From NCBI GenBank assembly GCA_963778225.1, contig CAVZTR010000004.1, positions 186,001-250,000 of the forward strand: DNA of 64,000 nucleotides. The letters run 5' to 3'. Position numbers and translations under genes: made by a program. The notes beneath the pieces were generated by a model. It made no database searches. It was not told the origin of the DNA and saw only the letters and a program-made list of their open reading frames with translations. The first letter of the stretch is position 1, and every line of letters starts with the position of its first letter. This DNA is from JAGVSR01 sp963778225 (GTDB lineage Bacteria; Pseudomonadota; Alphaproteobacteria; Rhizobiales; Hyphomicrobiaceae). Of the stretch, positions 51,370 through 59,380 are shown piece by piece.

Positions 51370-52527
51370 ATGAGCCGTCGCCGAATGATGATCATGGTTG
51401 CAACGGTGGTGGCCGTCACCGCTGGTCCGGTGGGCGCCGCGCAGACGGATGCGCCCAAGCCGGCCAAGGAGAGCCGCGTCAAGGCAGAAACCGTCGCCAA
51501 GGGGCTAGCCAGTCCATGGGGGCTGCAGTTCTTGCCCGACGGGCGGCTCCTGGTGACGGAGAAGCCTGGACGACTGCGCGTTGTGACGCGGGACGGTAAG
51601 GTCGGGGCCGCTATTTCAGGCGTGCCGAAGGTGTTTGCGACCGGACAGGGAGGCCTTCTGGATGTTCTGCTCGCGAAAGATTTTGGTTCGAAAGGCGGAG
51701 ACATTTATCTGTCCTATTCCGAGCCCCGGGAAGATGGGGCAGCTGCGACGGCGGTGGCACGCGCGCGGCTGACCCTCGACGACACAGGCGGCGGGGCTCT
51801 GACCGATGTGCAGACCATTTTCCAGCAGCAACCGGCCGTTGCCAGTTCGGGCAATCACTTTGGGTCACGGCTCGTGTGGGCGCCGGATGGGTCGTTGTTT
51901 GTAACCACCGGGGATCGCGGCTCGGCTCGGCCGGAGGTGCAGAAGCCCGACACGACAATCGGCAAGGTTCTGAATCTAAAACCTGATGGATCGGCGGCAA
52001 ATTCGCAGCCGGCACAGCCTGACTGGGATCCGAAGATCTGGTCCCTCGGACATCGCAACATCCAGGGTGCGGCGCTTGATCCGGCAACGGGCCAACTGTG
52101 GACGGTAGAGCACGGGGCGCGAGGAGGCGACGAACTCAATCTCACCACGCGCGGCAAGAATTACGGTTGGCCAATCATCACCTATTCGAACGAGTATTTC
52201 GGCGGCGCGATCGGGGAAGGGACGGCCAGACCGGGGATCGAGCAGCCCGTGTACTACTGGGTTCCTTCTATCGCGACGTCCGGGCTTGCGATCTATACCG
52301 GTGACCTCTTCCCTGAATGGAAAGGGAACATATTCGTTGGTGGTTTGAAGGGTGCCCAACTTGCGCGGCTGGTGCTCAAGAATGGGGAAGTGGTCGCGGA
52401 AGAAACGCTGTTGCAGGACCTCGATCAGCGCATCCGCGATGTCCGCCAAGGTCCGGATGGCGCGCTTTGGCTGCTGACCGACGATCCGCGCGACGGCCAG
52501 ATTGTCCGGCTGTCACCGGCGCCGTGA
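51370..52527 (+). CDS. PQQ-dependent sugar dehydrogenase family protein
   Basis: A 385-residue periplasmic beta-propeller of the soluble aldose dehydrogenase (YliI/Asd-like) group. A signal peptide ends near residue 23 (VTAGPVGAAQ). VAKGLASPWGLQFLPDGRLL, then NHFGSRLVWAPDGSLFVTTG, SLGHRNIQGAALDPATGQLW, VEHGARGGDELNLTTRGKNY and GWPIITYS are the propeller blades with PQQ- and calcium-site residues. It oxidises aldoses, passing electrons to the respiratory chain. PQQ is expected in a methanol oxidiser. It converges with the EF-hand lipoprotein gene, two bases between the stops. Confidence 0.92.
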   Translation: MSRRRMMIMVATVVAVTAGPVGAAQTDAPKPAKESRVKAETVAKGLASPWGLQFLPDGRLLVTEKPGRLRVVTRDGKVGAAISGVPKVFATGQGGLLDVLLAKDFGSKGGDIYLSYSEPREDGAAATAVARARLTLDDTGGGALTDVQTIFQQQPAVASSGNHFGSRLVWAPDGSLFVTTGDRGSARPEVQKPDTTIGKVLNLKPDGSAANSQPAQPDWDPKIWSLGHRNIQGAALDPATGQLWTVEHGARGGDELNLTTRGKNYGWPIITYSNEYFGGAIGEGTARPGIEQPVYYWVPSIATSGLAIYTGDLFPEWKGNIFVGGLKGAQLARLVLKNGEVVAEETLLQDLDQRIRDVRQGPDGALWLLTDDPRDGQIVRLSPAP

Positions 52528-52528
52528 C

Positions 52529-53053
52529 TCAGCGTCCGCCCGGCATCTGCTGATCAGTGTTGGGGGCTGTTCCGCCCTTGGGTGCATCGACTTGGAGGAC
52601 GCGCACGGATTCGTTGCGGTCGATGCGGCAATCGCCATTTTTGTCGAGCTGCTTGAACGCCGCGTTCTGCTTGCCTGTGAGTTCCTCTGCCGTCACTTTG
52701 CCGTCGCCGCTGGCATCAAAGTAGGACCGGTCCGCGACACTGAAAAGCTGATCCGTTTTGGCCATTTGCTTGAATTCGGCGTCCTCGAGTGAGCCATCGC
52801 CATTGCCGTCGGACTCGCGCAAGAGGGTTGTGACGTAGTTCTTCCATTCGTCGCAGGTGACGCTGCCATCCTTGTCAAAGTCCCAGGTTTGGGCGGCGCC
52901 GATAAACGTGCGATCGATGCTGGACGTCGAACCGAATGGCGACCCTCCGGTCAATGAGGGGACGGAACTGCAGCCGCTGATCGTGGCTGCTACGCCAATC
53001 GCGACAGCGAGCGGCCGGAGCCTGTTTTTAGGCAGCGCAAGTCGCGTCATCAT
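52529..53053 (-). CDS. EF-hand lipoprotein
   Basis: A 174-residue protein with a lipoprotein-type signal (VAIGVAATISGCSS; lipobox ISGC near residue 28). Four 12-residue calcium-binding loops follow: DFDKDGSVTCDE, DGNGDGSLEDAE, DASGDGKVTAEE and DKNGDCRIDRNE. The last has Cys in place of the usual Gly at position six. The protein is probably membrane-attached in the periplasm and binds calcium; its partner is unknown. The start is one of two adjacent ATG codons. Confidence 0.88.
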   Translation of the reverse strand: MMTRLALPKNRLRPLAVAIGVAATISGCSSVPSLTGGSPFGSTSSIDRTFIGAAQTWDFDKDGSVTCDEWKNYVTTLLRESDGNGDGSLEDAEFKQMAKTDQLFSVADRSYFDASGDGKVTAEELTGKQNAAFKQLDKNGDCRIDRNESVRVLQVDAPKGGTAPNTDQQMPGGR

Positions 53054-53449
53054 TTCCCCCAGCGGAGCGTTTTAGGGCAGGGCCCCGAGCGCACAGCACC
53101 TATCCCCGCTGTTTGCTATCCCGCCATCGGGCTTCAGAGCAATCGTCTGACGGTCGCTGCTTGAGTTGATAACGGGAGAATTGCGGCATTCGCATGGGGG
53201 CGACAGGTAAACGGACTCACGTGAAACCACCGCTGGCAGTTGCACGTACACGGCTTCGACGGCTACAATGTCTGTGCGGGCGAGGTTGACATGCCAGGCC
53301 GCTTCCCCGATTGTCCGGCCAAATCCGGCCCTGACATCCAGAGCCGCCGACCGGTCCATGCCCCCTTTGGGAGCTGAAGTCCGGAGGTCAACATCCGACA
53401 GTGCGATGCACTCTCGGGTGCCGTCGTCATTTGTTAGTTGGGATCTTCG
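53054..53449. other. Intergenic region upstream of ffh
   Basis: These 396 bases separate the divergent EF-hand and ffh genes. A 128-residue minus-strand frame (53072-53458) runs through most of it and into ffh, but it has no recognisable motif and no ribosome-binding site, so I do not call it. No SRP RNA-like structure was seen. Confidence 0.5.
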
Positions 53450-55036
53450 ATGTTCCAAAGCCTCTCGGATCGGTTGTCCGGCGTCCTGGACAAGCTTCGC
53501 GGCCGTGGTGCGCTGACCGACAGCGACGTCGCGGAGGCGATGCGCGAGGTGCGGCGTGCGCTGCTCGAGGCCGACGTCGCACTCGAGGTGGTGAAGGATT
53601 TCACCGACGCTGTGAAGGCGAAGGCCGTCGGCGCGGATGTCGTAAAGTCGGTCACACCCGGCCAGATGGTCGTCAAGATCGTCAACGACGAGCTGGTTCG
53701 CATCCTGGGTTCAGATGCCGACCCGATCAATCTTGCAGCAGTCCCGCCCGTTGCCATCCTGATGGTCGGTCTGCAGGGTTCGGGCAAGACGACCACAACT
53801 GCGAAAATCGCCTACCGCCTGACGAACCGGGATCGCAAAAAGGTCCTGATGGCGTCGCTCGACACGCGCCGTCCCGCTGCGCAGGAGCAATTGCGCGTGC
53901 TGGGTGAGCAAACGAGCGTCGCAACATTGCCGATCATCGCGGGGCAGACGCCGCTACAGATTGCCGATCGCGCCATCACGGCAGCGAAACTCGGCGGATA
54001 CGATGTGGTGATCCTCGACACTGCTGGCCGCATCACGCTCGACGAAGAGTTGATGCAGGAAGTGGCGGAGGTAAAGGCGGCGACGAATCCGCACGAAGTG
54101 CTGCTCGTCGTCGACAGTCTCACGGGCCAGGATGCCGTGAACACTGCAAAAGCCTTCGATACGCGACTGTCGATTACCGGAACCGTCCTCACGCGCGCAG
54201 ACGGTGATGGCCGCGGTGGTGCTGCGCTCTCCATGCGGGCCGTTACCGGGAAGCCGATCAAGTTGATTGGTGTCGGCGAGAAGTGGGACGCGCTGGAGGA
54301 TTTCGATCCCAAGCGAATTGCGGGCCGCATTCTCGGCATGGGCGATATCGTCGGCCTCGTCGAGAAGGCGGCGCAGAACCTCGACATCGAAAAGGCGACG
54401 AAAATCGCCCAGAAGATGAAGAAGGGCGAGTTCGATCTGGAAGATCTTTCCGAGCAACTCAAGCAGATGGAAAAGCTCGGCGGCGCCGGCGGCATCATGG
54501 GCATGCTGCCAGGCATCGGAAAGCTGAAGAACCAGATCAACGAAAGTGGCTTCAACAAAGACGTGGTGCGCCAGCGGGCAATCATTTCGTCGATGACGCC
54601 AAAGGAGCGGCGGCTGCCGAAGGTTCTCGATGCCAAGCGCAAGCGTCGCATCGCAGCGGGTTCAGGGACGCGGGTCGAAGACATCAACAAGCTTCTGAAG
54701 ATGCACCGCCAGATGGCGGACATGATGAAGACCATGGGCCGGAACCCCGGCATGATGCAGAAGATGGCTGGTGCACTTGGCATTTCGCCGATGGGTGGGA
54801 TGGGCAAGGGTCCGAGCGAAGCCGAGCTCATGAAGATGCAGGAAGAGCTGGCGTCGCTGGACCCAAAAGCACTGGAACAGCTGCCACCGGAACTGAAGGC
54901 GTCGCTGCCGAAGGGACTTCCCGGTTTGGGCGGCGGCGCCTTGGGCGGCAAGGGCTTGCCGGGTCTCGGCGGTGGTGGGCTTCCCGGGCTTGGTGGCGCG
55001 CCGCGCTTCCCTGGCCTGCCAGGCAAAAAGAAATAA
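53450..55036 (+). CDS. ffh: Signal recognition particle protein Ffh with Gly-rich tail
   Basis: A 528-residue SRP54 protein. The N domain opens with FQSLSDRLSGVLDKLRGRGA. The G motifs are VGLQGSGKTTTTAKIA (residues 106-121), DTRRPAAQEQLRVLGEQ, DTAGRITLDEELMQEVAEVK and LTRADGDGRGGAAL. The M domain runs from about residue 300, with the RNA-binding SGTRVEDINKLLKMHRQM. The tail after residue 470 is an unusual glycine/leucine/proline repeat (GLPGLGGG type), ending GLPGKKK. It binds 4.5S RNA and signal sequences, with FtsY as receptor. A 148-residue gene of unknown function follows before rpsP. Confidence 0.95.
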   Translation: MFQSLSDRLSGVLDKLRGRGALTDSDVAEAMREVRRALLEADVALEVVKDFTDAVKAKAVGADVVKSVTPGQMVVKIVNDELVRILGSDADPINLAAVPPVAILMVGLQGSGKTTTTAKIAYRLTNRDRKKVLMASLDTRRPAAQEQLRVLGEQTSVATLPIIAGQTPLQIADRAITAAKLGGYDVVILDTAGRITLDEELMQEVAEVKAATNPHEVLLVVDSLTGQDAVNTAKAFDTRLSITGTVLTRADGDGRGGAALSMRAVTGKPIKLIGVGEKWDALEDFDPKRIAGRILGMGDIVGLVEKAAQNLDIEKATKIAQKMKKGEFDLEDLSEQLKQMEKLGGAGGIMGMLPGIGKLKNQINESGFNKDVVRQRAIISSMTPKERRLPKVLDAKRKRRIAAGSGTRVEDINKLLKMHRQMADMMKTMGRNPGMMQKMAGALGISPMGGMGKGPSEAELMKMQEELASLDPKALEQLPPELKASLPKGLPGLGGGALGGKGLPGLGGGGLPGLGGAPRFPGLPGKKK

Positions 55037-55051
55037 CGGGATCGCCCCATT

Positions 55052-55498
55052 ATGTATCCCGAACAACTCTCCGAAATCTGGAAGATCGCGATCCCGTTGT
55101 CGACGCTGATGATGGCATTCGCATCGGCGCTGTTCGGCTTTCTCGCCTGGCGCGGAGAGGGTGCACGGCGGCGTGCGGAGGCGCGGCGGCAGCGACTGGA
55201 ATCAACCGTTGACGATCTGGCGGAACTGTTTGCCGCTATCCCGCACAGCCCGGGGAAGTGGGATCAATCTTTTACAGAGTCGTTCGTCGAGAAGGTCTGC
55301 AAAGTGGACTTCAAGATCAACGATGACAACCCGCACTCGGACGAACTCGTCCGTGCGATTCAGAACATCCTTCCGCGGAACGCACAGAACCGCGATGAGG
55401 AGCACATGGCGAAGTACAACGCGGCCAGGGCGGTTGCGAAGAAGTACCTCGACTTGGAGTGGAAGCGATTCAAGACCGAAACCGGAACCAAGAGCTGA
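55052..55498 (+). CDS. Membrane-anchored protein between ffh and rpsP
   Basis: A 148-residue protein with one N-terminal transmembrane segment (IAIPLSTLMMAFASALFGFL, residues 12-31), an adjacent arginine-rich stretch (ARRRAEARRQRLES), and a soluble, probably helical rest ending KYLDLEWKRFKTETGTKS. I do not recognise a family. It starts 15 bases after ffh and ends 18 bases before rpsP, so it is in the same transcript. It is not part of the standard ffh-rpsP-rimM-trmD-rplS block. Confidence 0.75.
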   Translation: MYPEQLSEIWKIAIPLSTLMMAFASALFGFLAWRGEGARRRAEARRQRLESTVDDLAELFAAIPHSPGKWDQSFTESFVEKVCKVDFKINDDNPHSDELVRAIQNILPRNAQNRDEEHMAKYNAARAVAKKYLDLEWKRFKTETGTKS

Positions 55499-55516
55499 TT
55501 TGGAAAGGACTGCACT

Positions 55517-55879
55517 ATGGCTGCAAAGATCCGTTTATCGCGTGGTGGCGCGAAGAAGCGTCCCTATTACTACATCGTCGTTGCGCACACGACATCGCCG
55601 CGCGACGGCCGCTACATCGAGCAGATCGGAACCTTTGATCCGATGCTGAAGAAGGACAATCCCGAGCGCGTAAAGCTCGACGTGGAGCGTGCAAAGCATT
55701 GGCTCGGCGTCGGTGCGCAGCCGACGGATCGCGTGGCGCGCTTCCTTGACGCCGCCGGTCTCCTTAAGCGTACGCCAGTCAAGAGCGTGCAAAAGGCCCT
55801 GCCGAAGAAGAAGGCGCAGGAGCGCGCTGCGGCAGCCGCCGAAAAGGCGGCAAAGGCTGCAGAAGCAGCTGCCGGCTAA
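55517..55879 (+). CDS. rpsP: Ribosomal protein bS16
   Basis: A 120-residue S16: AAKIRLSRGGAKKRPYYYIV at the start, DGRYIEQIGTFDPMLKKDNP, and VERAKHWLGVGAQPTDRVAR. An alanine/lysine-rich tail of about 35 residues after VKSVQKALPKKKAQE extends it beyond the 80-90 residue core, as is common in alphaproteobacteria. GGAAAGGA lies upstream of the ATG. Confidence 0.96.
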   Translation: MAAKIRLSRGGAKKRPYYYIVVAHTTSPRDGRYIEQIGTFDPMLKKDNPERVKLDVERAKHWLGVGAQPTDRVARFLDAAGLLKRTPVKSVQKALPKKKAQERAAAAAEKAAKAAEAAAG

Positions 55880-55910
55880 GCAGCGCCTTGTACCCTCGCG
55901 ATGTGGAGAG

Positions 55911-55934
55911 AGGGAGCCTCGTGCTCCCTTTTTT
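55911..55934 (+). terminator. Terminator after rpsP
   Basis: AGGGAGC/GCTCCCT (55911-55917 and 55923-55929), seven pairs with loop CTCGT, followed by six or more T. It ends the ffh-orf-rpsP transcript before the next small gene. Confidence 0.85.
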
Positions 55935-55986
55935 CTTGCCCCGGTTTCGGCAACACTCAACCGTCGTCTTATTGGAGTGTGCAACG

Positions 55987-56235
55987 GTGATCTTGTGGCT
56001 CGACGTCCTTGCGATGCTGGCGGCCTTCGCCTCGTCCCTCTTATGGTTCAAGGCGAGCGGAAAATCGCTTCGGCGGGTACACAGGGGCGAAGCCCTCGAT
56101 GAGCATGATCTCAATCGGATCGTCATAGCGTTCAACCGCAATCAGATCTTGAACGGCCGGGCGGCGCTGGCGACTGCGATTTCGGCTCTGGCGGTGGGCG
56201 CTCGATTTCTTGCACAACTCCTCGGCTACGCCTAA
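55987..56235 (+). CDS. Small membrane protein
   Basis: An 82-residue protein from GTG 55987, with two hydrophobic segments (LWLDVLAMLAAFASSLLWFK and ALATAISALAVGARFLAQLL) flanking a polar loop (HRGEALDEHDLNRIVIAFNR). GGAG lies eight bases before the GTG, which decides the start over TTG codons upstream. It resembles small uncharacterised alphaproteobacterial membrane proteins, but I cannot name a family. It lies after the rpsP terminator. Confidence 0.6.
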   Translation: MILWLDVLAMLAAFASSLLWFKASGKSLRRVHRGEALDEHDLNRIVIAFNRNQILNGRAALATAISALAVGARFLAQLLGYA

Positions 56236-56237
56236 TC

Positions 56238-56300
56238 CCCTAAAAATATTAGGGAAATTCCGATGATCAGTTGGCCCCGTTTTTGCTGAACACTGATCAT
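56238..56300. promoter_or_regulatory. Dyads at the start of the HTH gene, possible operators
   Basis: CCCTAA/TTAGGG (around 56238-56254) brackets an AT-rich core, and a second dyad ATGATCAG/CTGATCAT (56263-56270 and 56293-56300) overlaps the start codon of the HTH gene. Such spacing and position fit autoregulation by an HTH protein. Between the dyad arms is a C/T-rich stretch. Binding is not demonstrated. Confidence 0.45.
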
Positions 56301-56874
56301 GCAGGGTCTAAAGCGCGTCTTGGATCGCCTGGGGCTGAAGCAGTCGGAGTTCGCCAAACTCCTCGACGTCAGCCCGCGCACAGTAAGCTTATGGGCGACC
56401 GGCGAAGTCGCCTTGCCAGGGCCCGTAAGAGCCTACCTCAGACTATTGCAGCGGGCCGAGCTGTCCGCGAGGTCGGCCGAATTGGCTCGGCTGTCGTCAC
56501 CGCGTCCGGTATTCGAGGATGGTCTTTACAGTTTGACGTACGGCACGAGCGGCGGTGACCACGGAAAAACCGACAGAACAGACGGTGTTGCGCTGCTCAG
56601 GAGTGGCCGCATCGTTGGTTCCGACGCAGGCGGCGGCAAATTCGAGGGGACGTATCAATTTGACAGCACGCGACAGACCAATCACTTCCATGTCTGGCTT
56701 CGCGTTCCTCCCGCGGGAGAACTGGTCACGGGGCTCGATGCAGATGAAACAGGCGCGATGGTCGAAGTCGTGGCTGACCTCGACCGTGCGGATCCCGTGG
56801 CATCCACCGTCGTCCACATCGGCGGTCGGCCGGTCGGGTTGACGCTCGCTTATCTGGGGCCGCTACCGGGCTGA
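56299..56874 (+). CDS. HTH protein with GrlR-like C-terminal domain
   Basis: A 191-residue two-part protein. Residues 4-52 are an Xre-type helix-turn-helix (LGLKQSEFAKLLDVSPRTVS, then LWATGEVALPGPVRAYLRLL). A linker follows, and from about residue 74 the sequence reads DGLYSLTYGTSGG, GVALLRSGRIVGSDAGG and KFEGTYQFDSTRQ. This closely follows the GrlR-type small beta-barrel pattern (Gly-rich G.I.GGDAG...G.Y). GrlR homologues are known as negative regulators in type III secretion, but many occur in unrelated soil bacteria. There is no T3SS here. Fold assignment of the C-terminal half is moderate. It lies 32 bases before rimM. Confidence 0.65.
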   Translation: MQGLKRVLDRLGLKQSEFAKLLDVSPRTVSLWATGEVALPGPVRAYLRLLQRAELSARSAELARLSSPRPVFEDGLYSLTYGTSGGDHGKTDRTDGVALLRSGRIVGSDAGGGKFEGTYQFDSTRQTNHFHVWLRVPPAGELVTGLDADETGAMVEVVADLDRADPVASTVVHIGGRPVGLTLAYLGPLPG

Positions 56875-56906
56875 TGCGATGAATTCCAATCCTCGAGAAC
56901 CTCGCG

Positions 56907-57461
56907 ATGATTGATCCCGACCGACTTATTCTTCTTGGTGAGATCGGAGCCGCGCATGGAATTCGCGGCGAGGTCTCTATCCGCACCTTCACCGAGGACC
57001 CAGCAGACATCGCCGCTTATGGTCCACTGAGCGACAAGAGCGGTGCTCGCACTTTCACGATTGCCGGGCTCAGGGTGACATCCAAGGCGGTGATCGCGAG
57101 GATCAAAGGGGTCGACGACCGAACCGCGGCGGAGAAGCTGCGCAATACAAAACTATATGTGAAGCGCAGCCGGCTGCCGGAGTTGGAGCCGGGCTCATTC
57201 TACCATGAAGATCTCGCCGGCCTGACGGCGATCGATGAAGCAGGCGGCGTACTTGGAACTGTCGCAGGCGTCGTCAATTATGGAGCCGGCGACCTGATAG
57301 AGGTTGCGCGACCGGGCGAACGAGACACGCTACTCGTGCCGTTCACGAACAAGGCCGTACCGCATATCGACCTCGCAGCAGGTATCGTGACCATCATCGC
57401 ACCAGACTTTGCTGAAGCCGACGGTGAACCCGAGGCCGATGACCTCGAATCCGGAGGGTGA
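56907..57461 (+). CDS. rimM: Ribosome maturation factor RimM
   Basis: A 184-residue protein: RLILLGEIGAAHGIRGEVSI (N domain), LRVTSKAVIARIKGVDDRTA, ELEPGSFYHEDLAGLTAIDE (PRC-barrel start) and GAGDLIEVARPGERDTLLVP, then the C-terminal acidic tail. It binds S19 in 30S assembly. The usual neighbours trmD and rplS are not downstream; a rhodanese gene follows after three bases. Confidence 0.95.
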   Translation: MIDPDRLILLGEIGAAHGIRGEVSIRTFTEDPADIAAYGPLSDKSGARTFTIAGLRVTSKAVIARIKGVDDRTAAEKLRNTKLYVKRSRLPELEPGSFYHEDLAGLTAIDEAGGVLGTVAGVVNYGAGDLIEVARPGERDTLLVPFTNKAVPHIDLAAGIVTIIAPDFAEADGEPEADDLESGG

Positions 57462-57464
57462 AAA

Positions 57465-58049
57465 ATGAACAGATATGGAGCCGTTTGGGCGGGTATTCTC
57501 GTCGCTGGCCTCGCCGTCATGTTTCTGCACCCGGCTGGTGCCGAGCAAGCCTCGCCGCTTGCCGCCGTTGAAGCGGACGTTAAAAAGGCTTTCCCCAATG
57601 TTGCTGTCATGCCAACGGCGGACCTGGAAGCCATCGAGAAAAGCGGACAGCCTGTCGTCCTTCTCGATGCGCGCAGCGATGCGGAATTCGCCGTCAGCCG
57701 CATCGAGGGTGCGCGGCGGGTCGATCCGAGCATGTCGGCAACGCAGTTCAAGGACGCCTTCGGTACGGATCTGAAGGGGCGCAAGGTCGTGGTGTACTGT
57801 GCGGTCGGCGGGCGCAGTTCCACGTTGGCGAGCCGCATCGATCGCGTGGCGAAGGAAGCGGGCGCCGACGGCGTGTACAGCCTGCAGGGCGGGATCTTTC
57901 GCTGGCATAACGAGAAGCGGCCGCTCGTCGGTCCTGCGGGTGCGACCAACGAGGTGCATCCGTTTAGTGCCAATGCCGCGCGCCTTATCGAGCGGCAGGA
58001 AGGCGTGGCCTACACGCCCGGTGCGTCGAAGTCTGCGAAGGCTGATTGA
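57465..58049 (+). CDS. Periplasmic rhodanese-like protein
   Basis: A 194-residue protein with an N-terminal signal (WAGILVAGLAVMFLHPAGAE, cleavage about residue 26). The rhodanese domain has VVLLDARSDAEFAVSRIEGA, the active-site cysteine in VVYCAVGGRSS, and GVYSLQGGIFRWHNEKRP. It likely transfers sulfane sulfur in the periplasm. It is coupled to rimM with a three-base gap. The ribosome-binding site GGAGGG lies directly upstream. It converges with ubiH. Confidence 0.9.
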   Translation: MNRYGAVWAGILVAGLAVMFLHPAGAEQASPLAAVEADVKKAFPNVAVMPTADLEAIEKSGQPVVLLDARSDAEFAVSRIEGARRVDPSMSATQFKDAFGTDLKGRKVVVYCAVGGRSSTLASRIDRVAKEAGADGVYSLQGGIFRWHNEKRPLVGPAGATNEVHPFSANAARLIERQEGVAYTPGASKSAKAD

Positions 58050-58059
58050 CCGAAAGACA

Positions 58060-59295
58060 TCAGATCGCCTCGCCGCGCAGGAGGCGGGGCAAATCTCCTG
58101 AAAGACCGGCTGCCTCGGTGACGAGAAGCTGTTTGATGGCCGGCATGCGATCGACCAACCCGAGACCGGCGTCGCGAACGGCGCGAACCACCGCATTGTC
58201 GGACGAGAAAAGCCGATTGAGCCCGTCGAATGTGGCGGTGGAGACCGCACTGTCAAACCTGCGCCAGCGTTCATAGCGCGTGAGTATCTCCGCGTTGCCG
58301 ATGTCGAGCCCGAGGCGGGCCGCGTCGATCAGAACCTCCGCCAATGCAGCGGCATCACGGAGGGCGAGGTTGAGACCCTGGCCGGCAATGGGATGAACTC
58401 CATGCGCCGCATCGCCAATCAGCGCGAACCGGTCGGCGACGTAGGATCGCGCCAAATGCATGGATAGTGGCCAGGATTGGCGACCGGCGACCATCGTGAT
58501 CTCGCCGAGGCGGCCACCGAAACGCTTTTCGACCTCAGCCATGAACGCGGTCTCGTCGAGGGCCAAAATCCGGCGCGCTTCCCCGGCGTCTTCGCTCCAC
58601 GTGATGCATGAGCGGTTGCCGGTCAGCGGAAGAATTGCAAACGGTCCTGCGGGTAGGAAATGCTGAACAGCTGTTGATTCGTGCGGACGCTCATGGGCCA
58701 CCCACGTGACGATCCCGGTCTGGTCGTAGGGCCAGCCTATGATTTTGATCCCGGCTTTTTCGCGCAAGGATGATTGACGGCCCTCGGCGGAAACGAGAAG
58801 GCGTGTGCGCACTTGGCGGCCATCGGCGAGCGTCAGTCTCAGGCCCGTCGTTTCGCTCGCGAAAGATGTGATCTCGCCGGGCGTGAGGCGTTCGATAGCC
58901 AGGAAGTCGGCGACCCGGGTGGCCAATGCGGAGACGATCTCGGAACTGGGAACGATGTGGGTCGCCGGCTCGCCATCCACCTCGTTGTCGTAGGTCAAGA
59001 CGACCGGCCGGATCCCATCATCCAGGCGGCTGTCGGTGATTTCGATGCGGCGCACGGGCTGGGCATGCGGGGCGGCACTTTTCCAAGCACCCAAGACGTC
59101 CATCATGTGGCGGGATGCTGCCGAGAACGCGTAAGCGCGGACGTCGCTGCGAACGGCGGACGGCGGCCACGTGCGATCGACAAGGCCGATGCGAAGTTCG
59201 CCTTCGCTGGCTTTGGCCAGGGCCAGTGCCAGGGCCAGCCCCGCTGCGCTCGCGCCCGAGATGACCACGTCATAAGAGGAGACAGGTGAGGACAT
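58060..59295 (-). CDS. ubiH: UbiH/UbiF/Coq6-type ubiquinone biosynthesis hydroxylase
   Basis: A 411-residue flavoprotein monooxygenase. The FAD-binding VVISGASAAGLALALALAKA departs from the usual GxGPAG but keeps the pattern; the second FAD motif is ALIGDAAHGVHPIAGQGLNL and a DG-type motif lies around LLVSAEGRQSSLREKAGIKI. It hydroxylates the benzoquinone ring during ubiquinone synthesis; which position cannot be told. I chose ATG 59295; the longer frame to 59400 overlaps the divergent tesB promoter. The specific letter of the symbol is uncertain. Confidence 0.85.
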   Translation of the reverse strand: MSSPVSSYDVVISGASAAGLALALALAKASEGELRIGLVDRTWPPSAVRSDVRAYAFSAASRHMMDVLGAWKSAAPHAQPVRRIEITDSRLDDGIRPVVLTYDNEVDGEPATHIVPSSEIVSALATRVADFLAIERLTPGEITSFASETTGLRLTLADGRQVRTRLLVSAEGRQSSLREKAGIKIIGWPYDQTGIVTWVAHERPHESTAVQHFLPAGPFAILPLTGNRSCITWSEDAGEARRILALDETAFMAEVEKRFGGRLGEITMVAGRQSWPLSMHLARSYVADRFALIGDAAHGVHPIAGQGLNLALRDAAALAEVLIDAARLGLDIGNAEILTRYERWRRFDSAVSTATFDGLNRLFSSDNAVVRAVRDAGLGLVDRMPAIKQLLVTEAAGLSGDLPRLLRGEAI

Positions 59296-59380
59296 CCCGC
59301 CTGCGTTGCTTGACACGTCGCCGACCCCGTTTGCCAATGGGCTTATCAAATCCTCATTAGCACCGGCCAGTCTCAGCGTC

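Noticed and set aside
53054..53449. SRP (4.5S) RNA next to ffh
   Set aside because: I found no conserved GGAAGG-type tetraloop region or long helix; the RNA is presumably elsewhere in the genome.
53072..53458. A 128-residue minus-strand frame upstream of ffh
   Set aside because: It has no motif, no ribosome-binding site and runs into ffh; I treat it as a chance frame.
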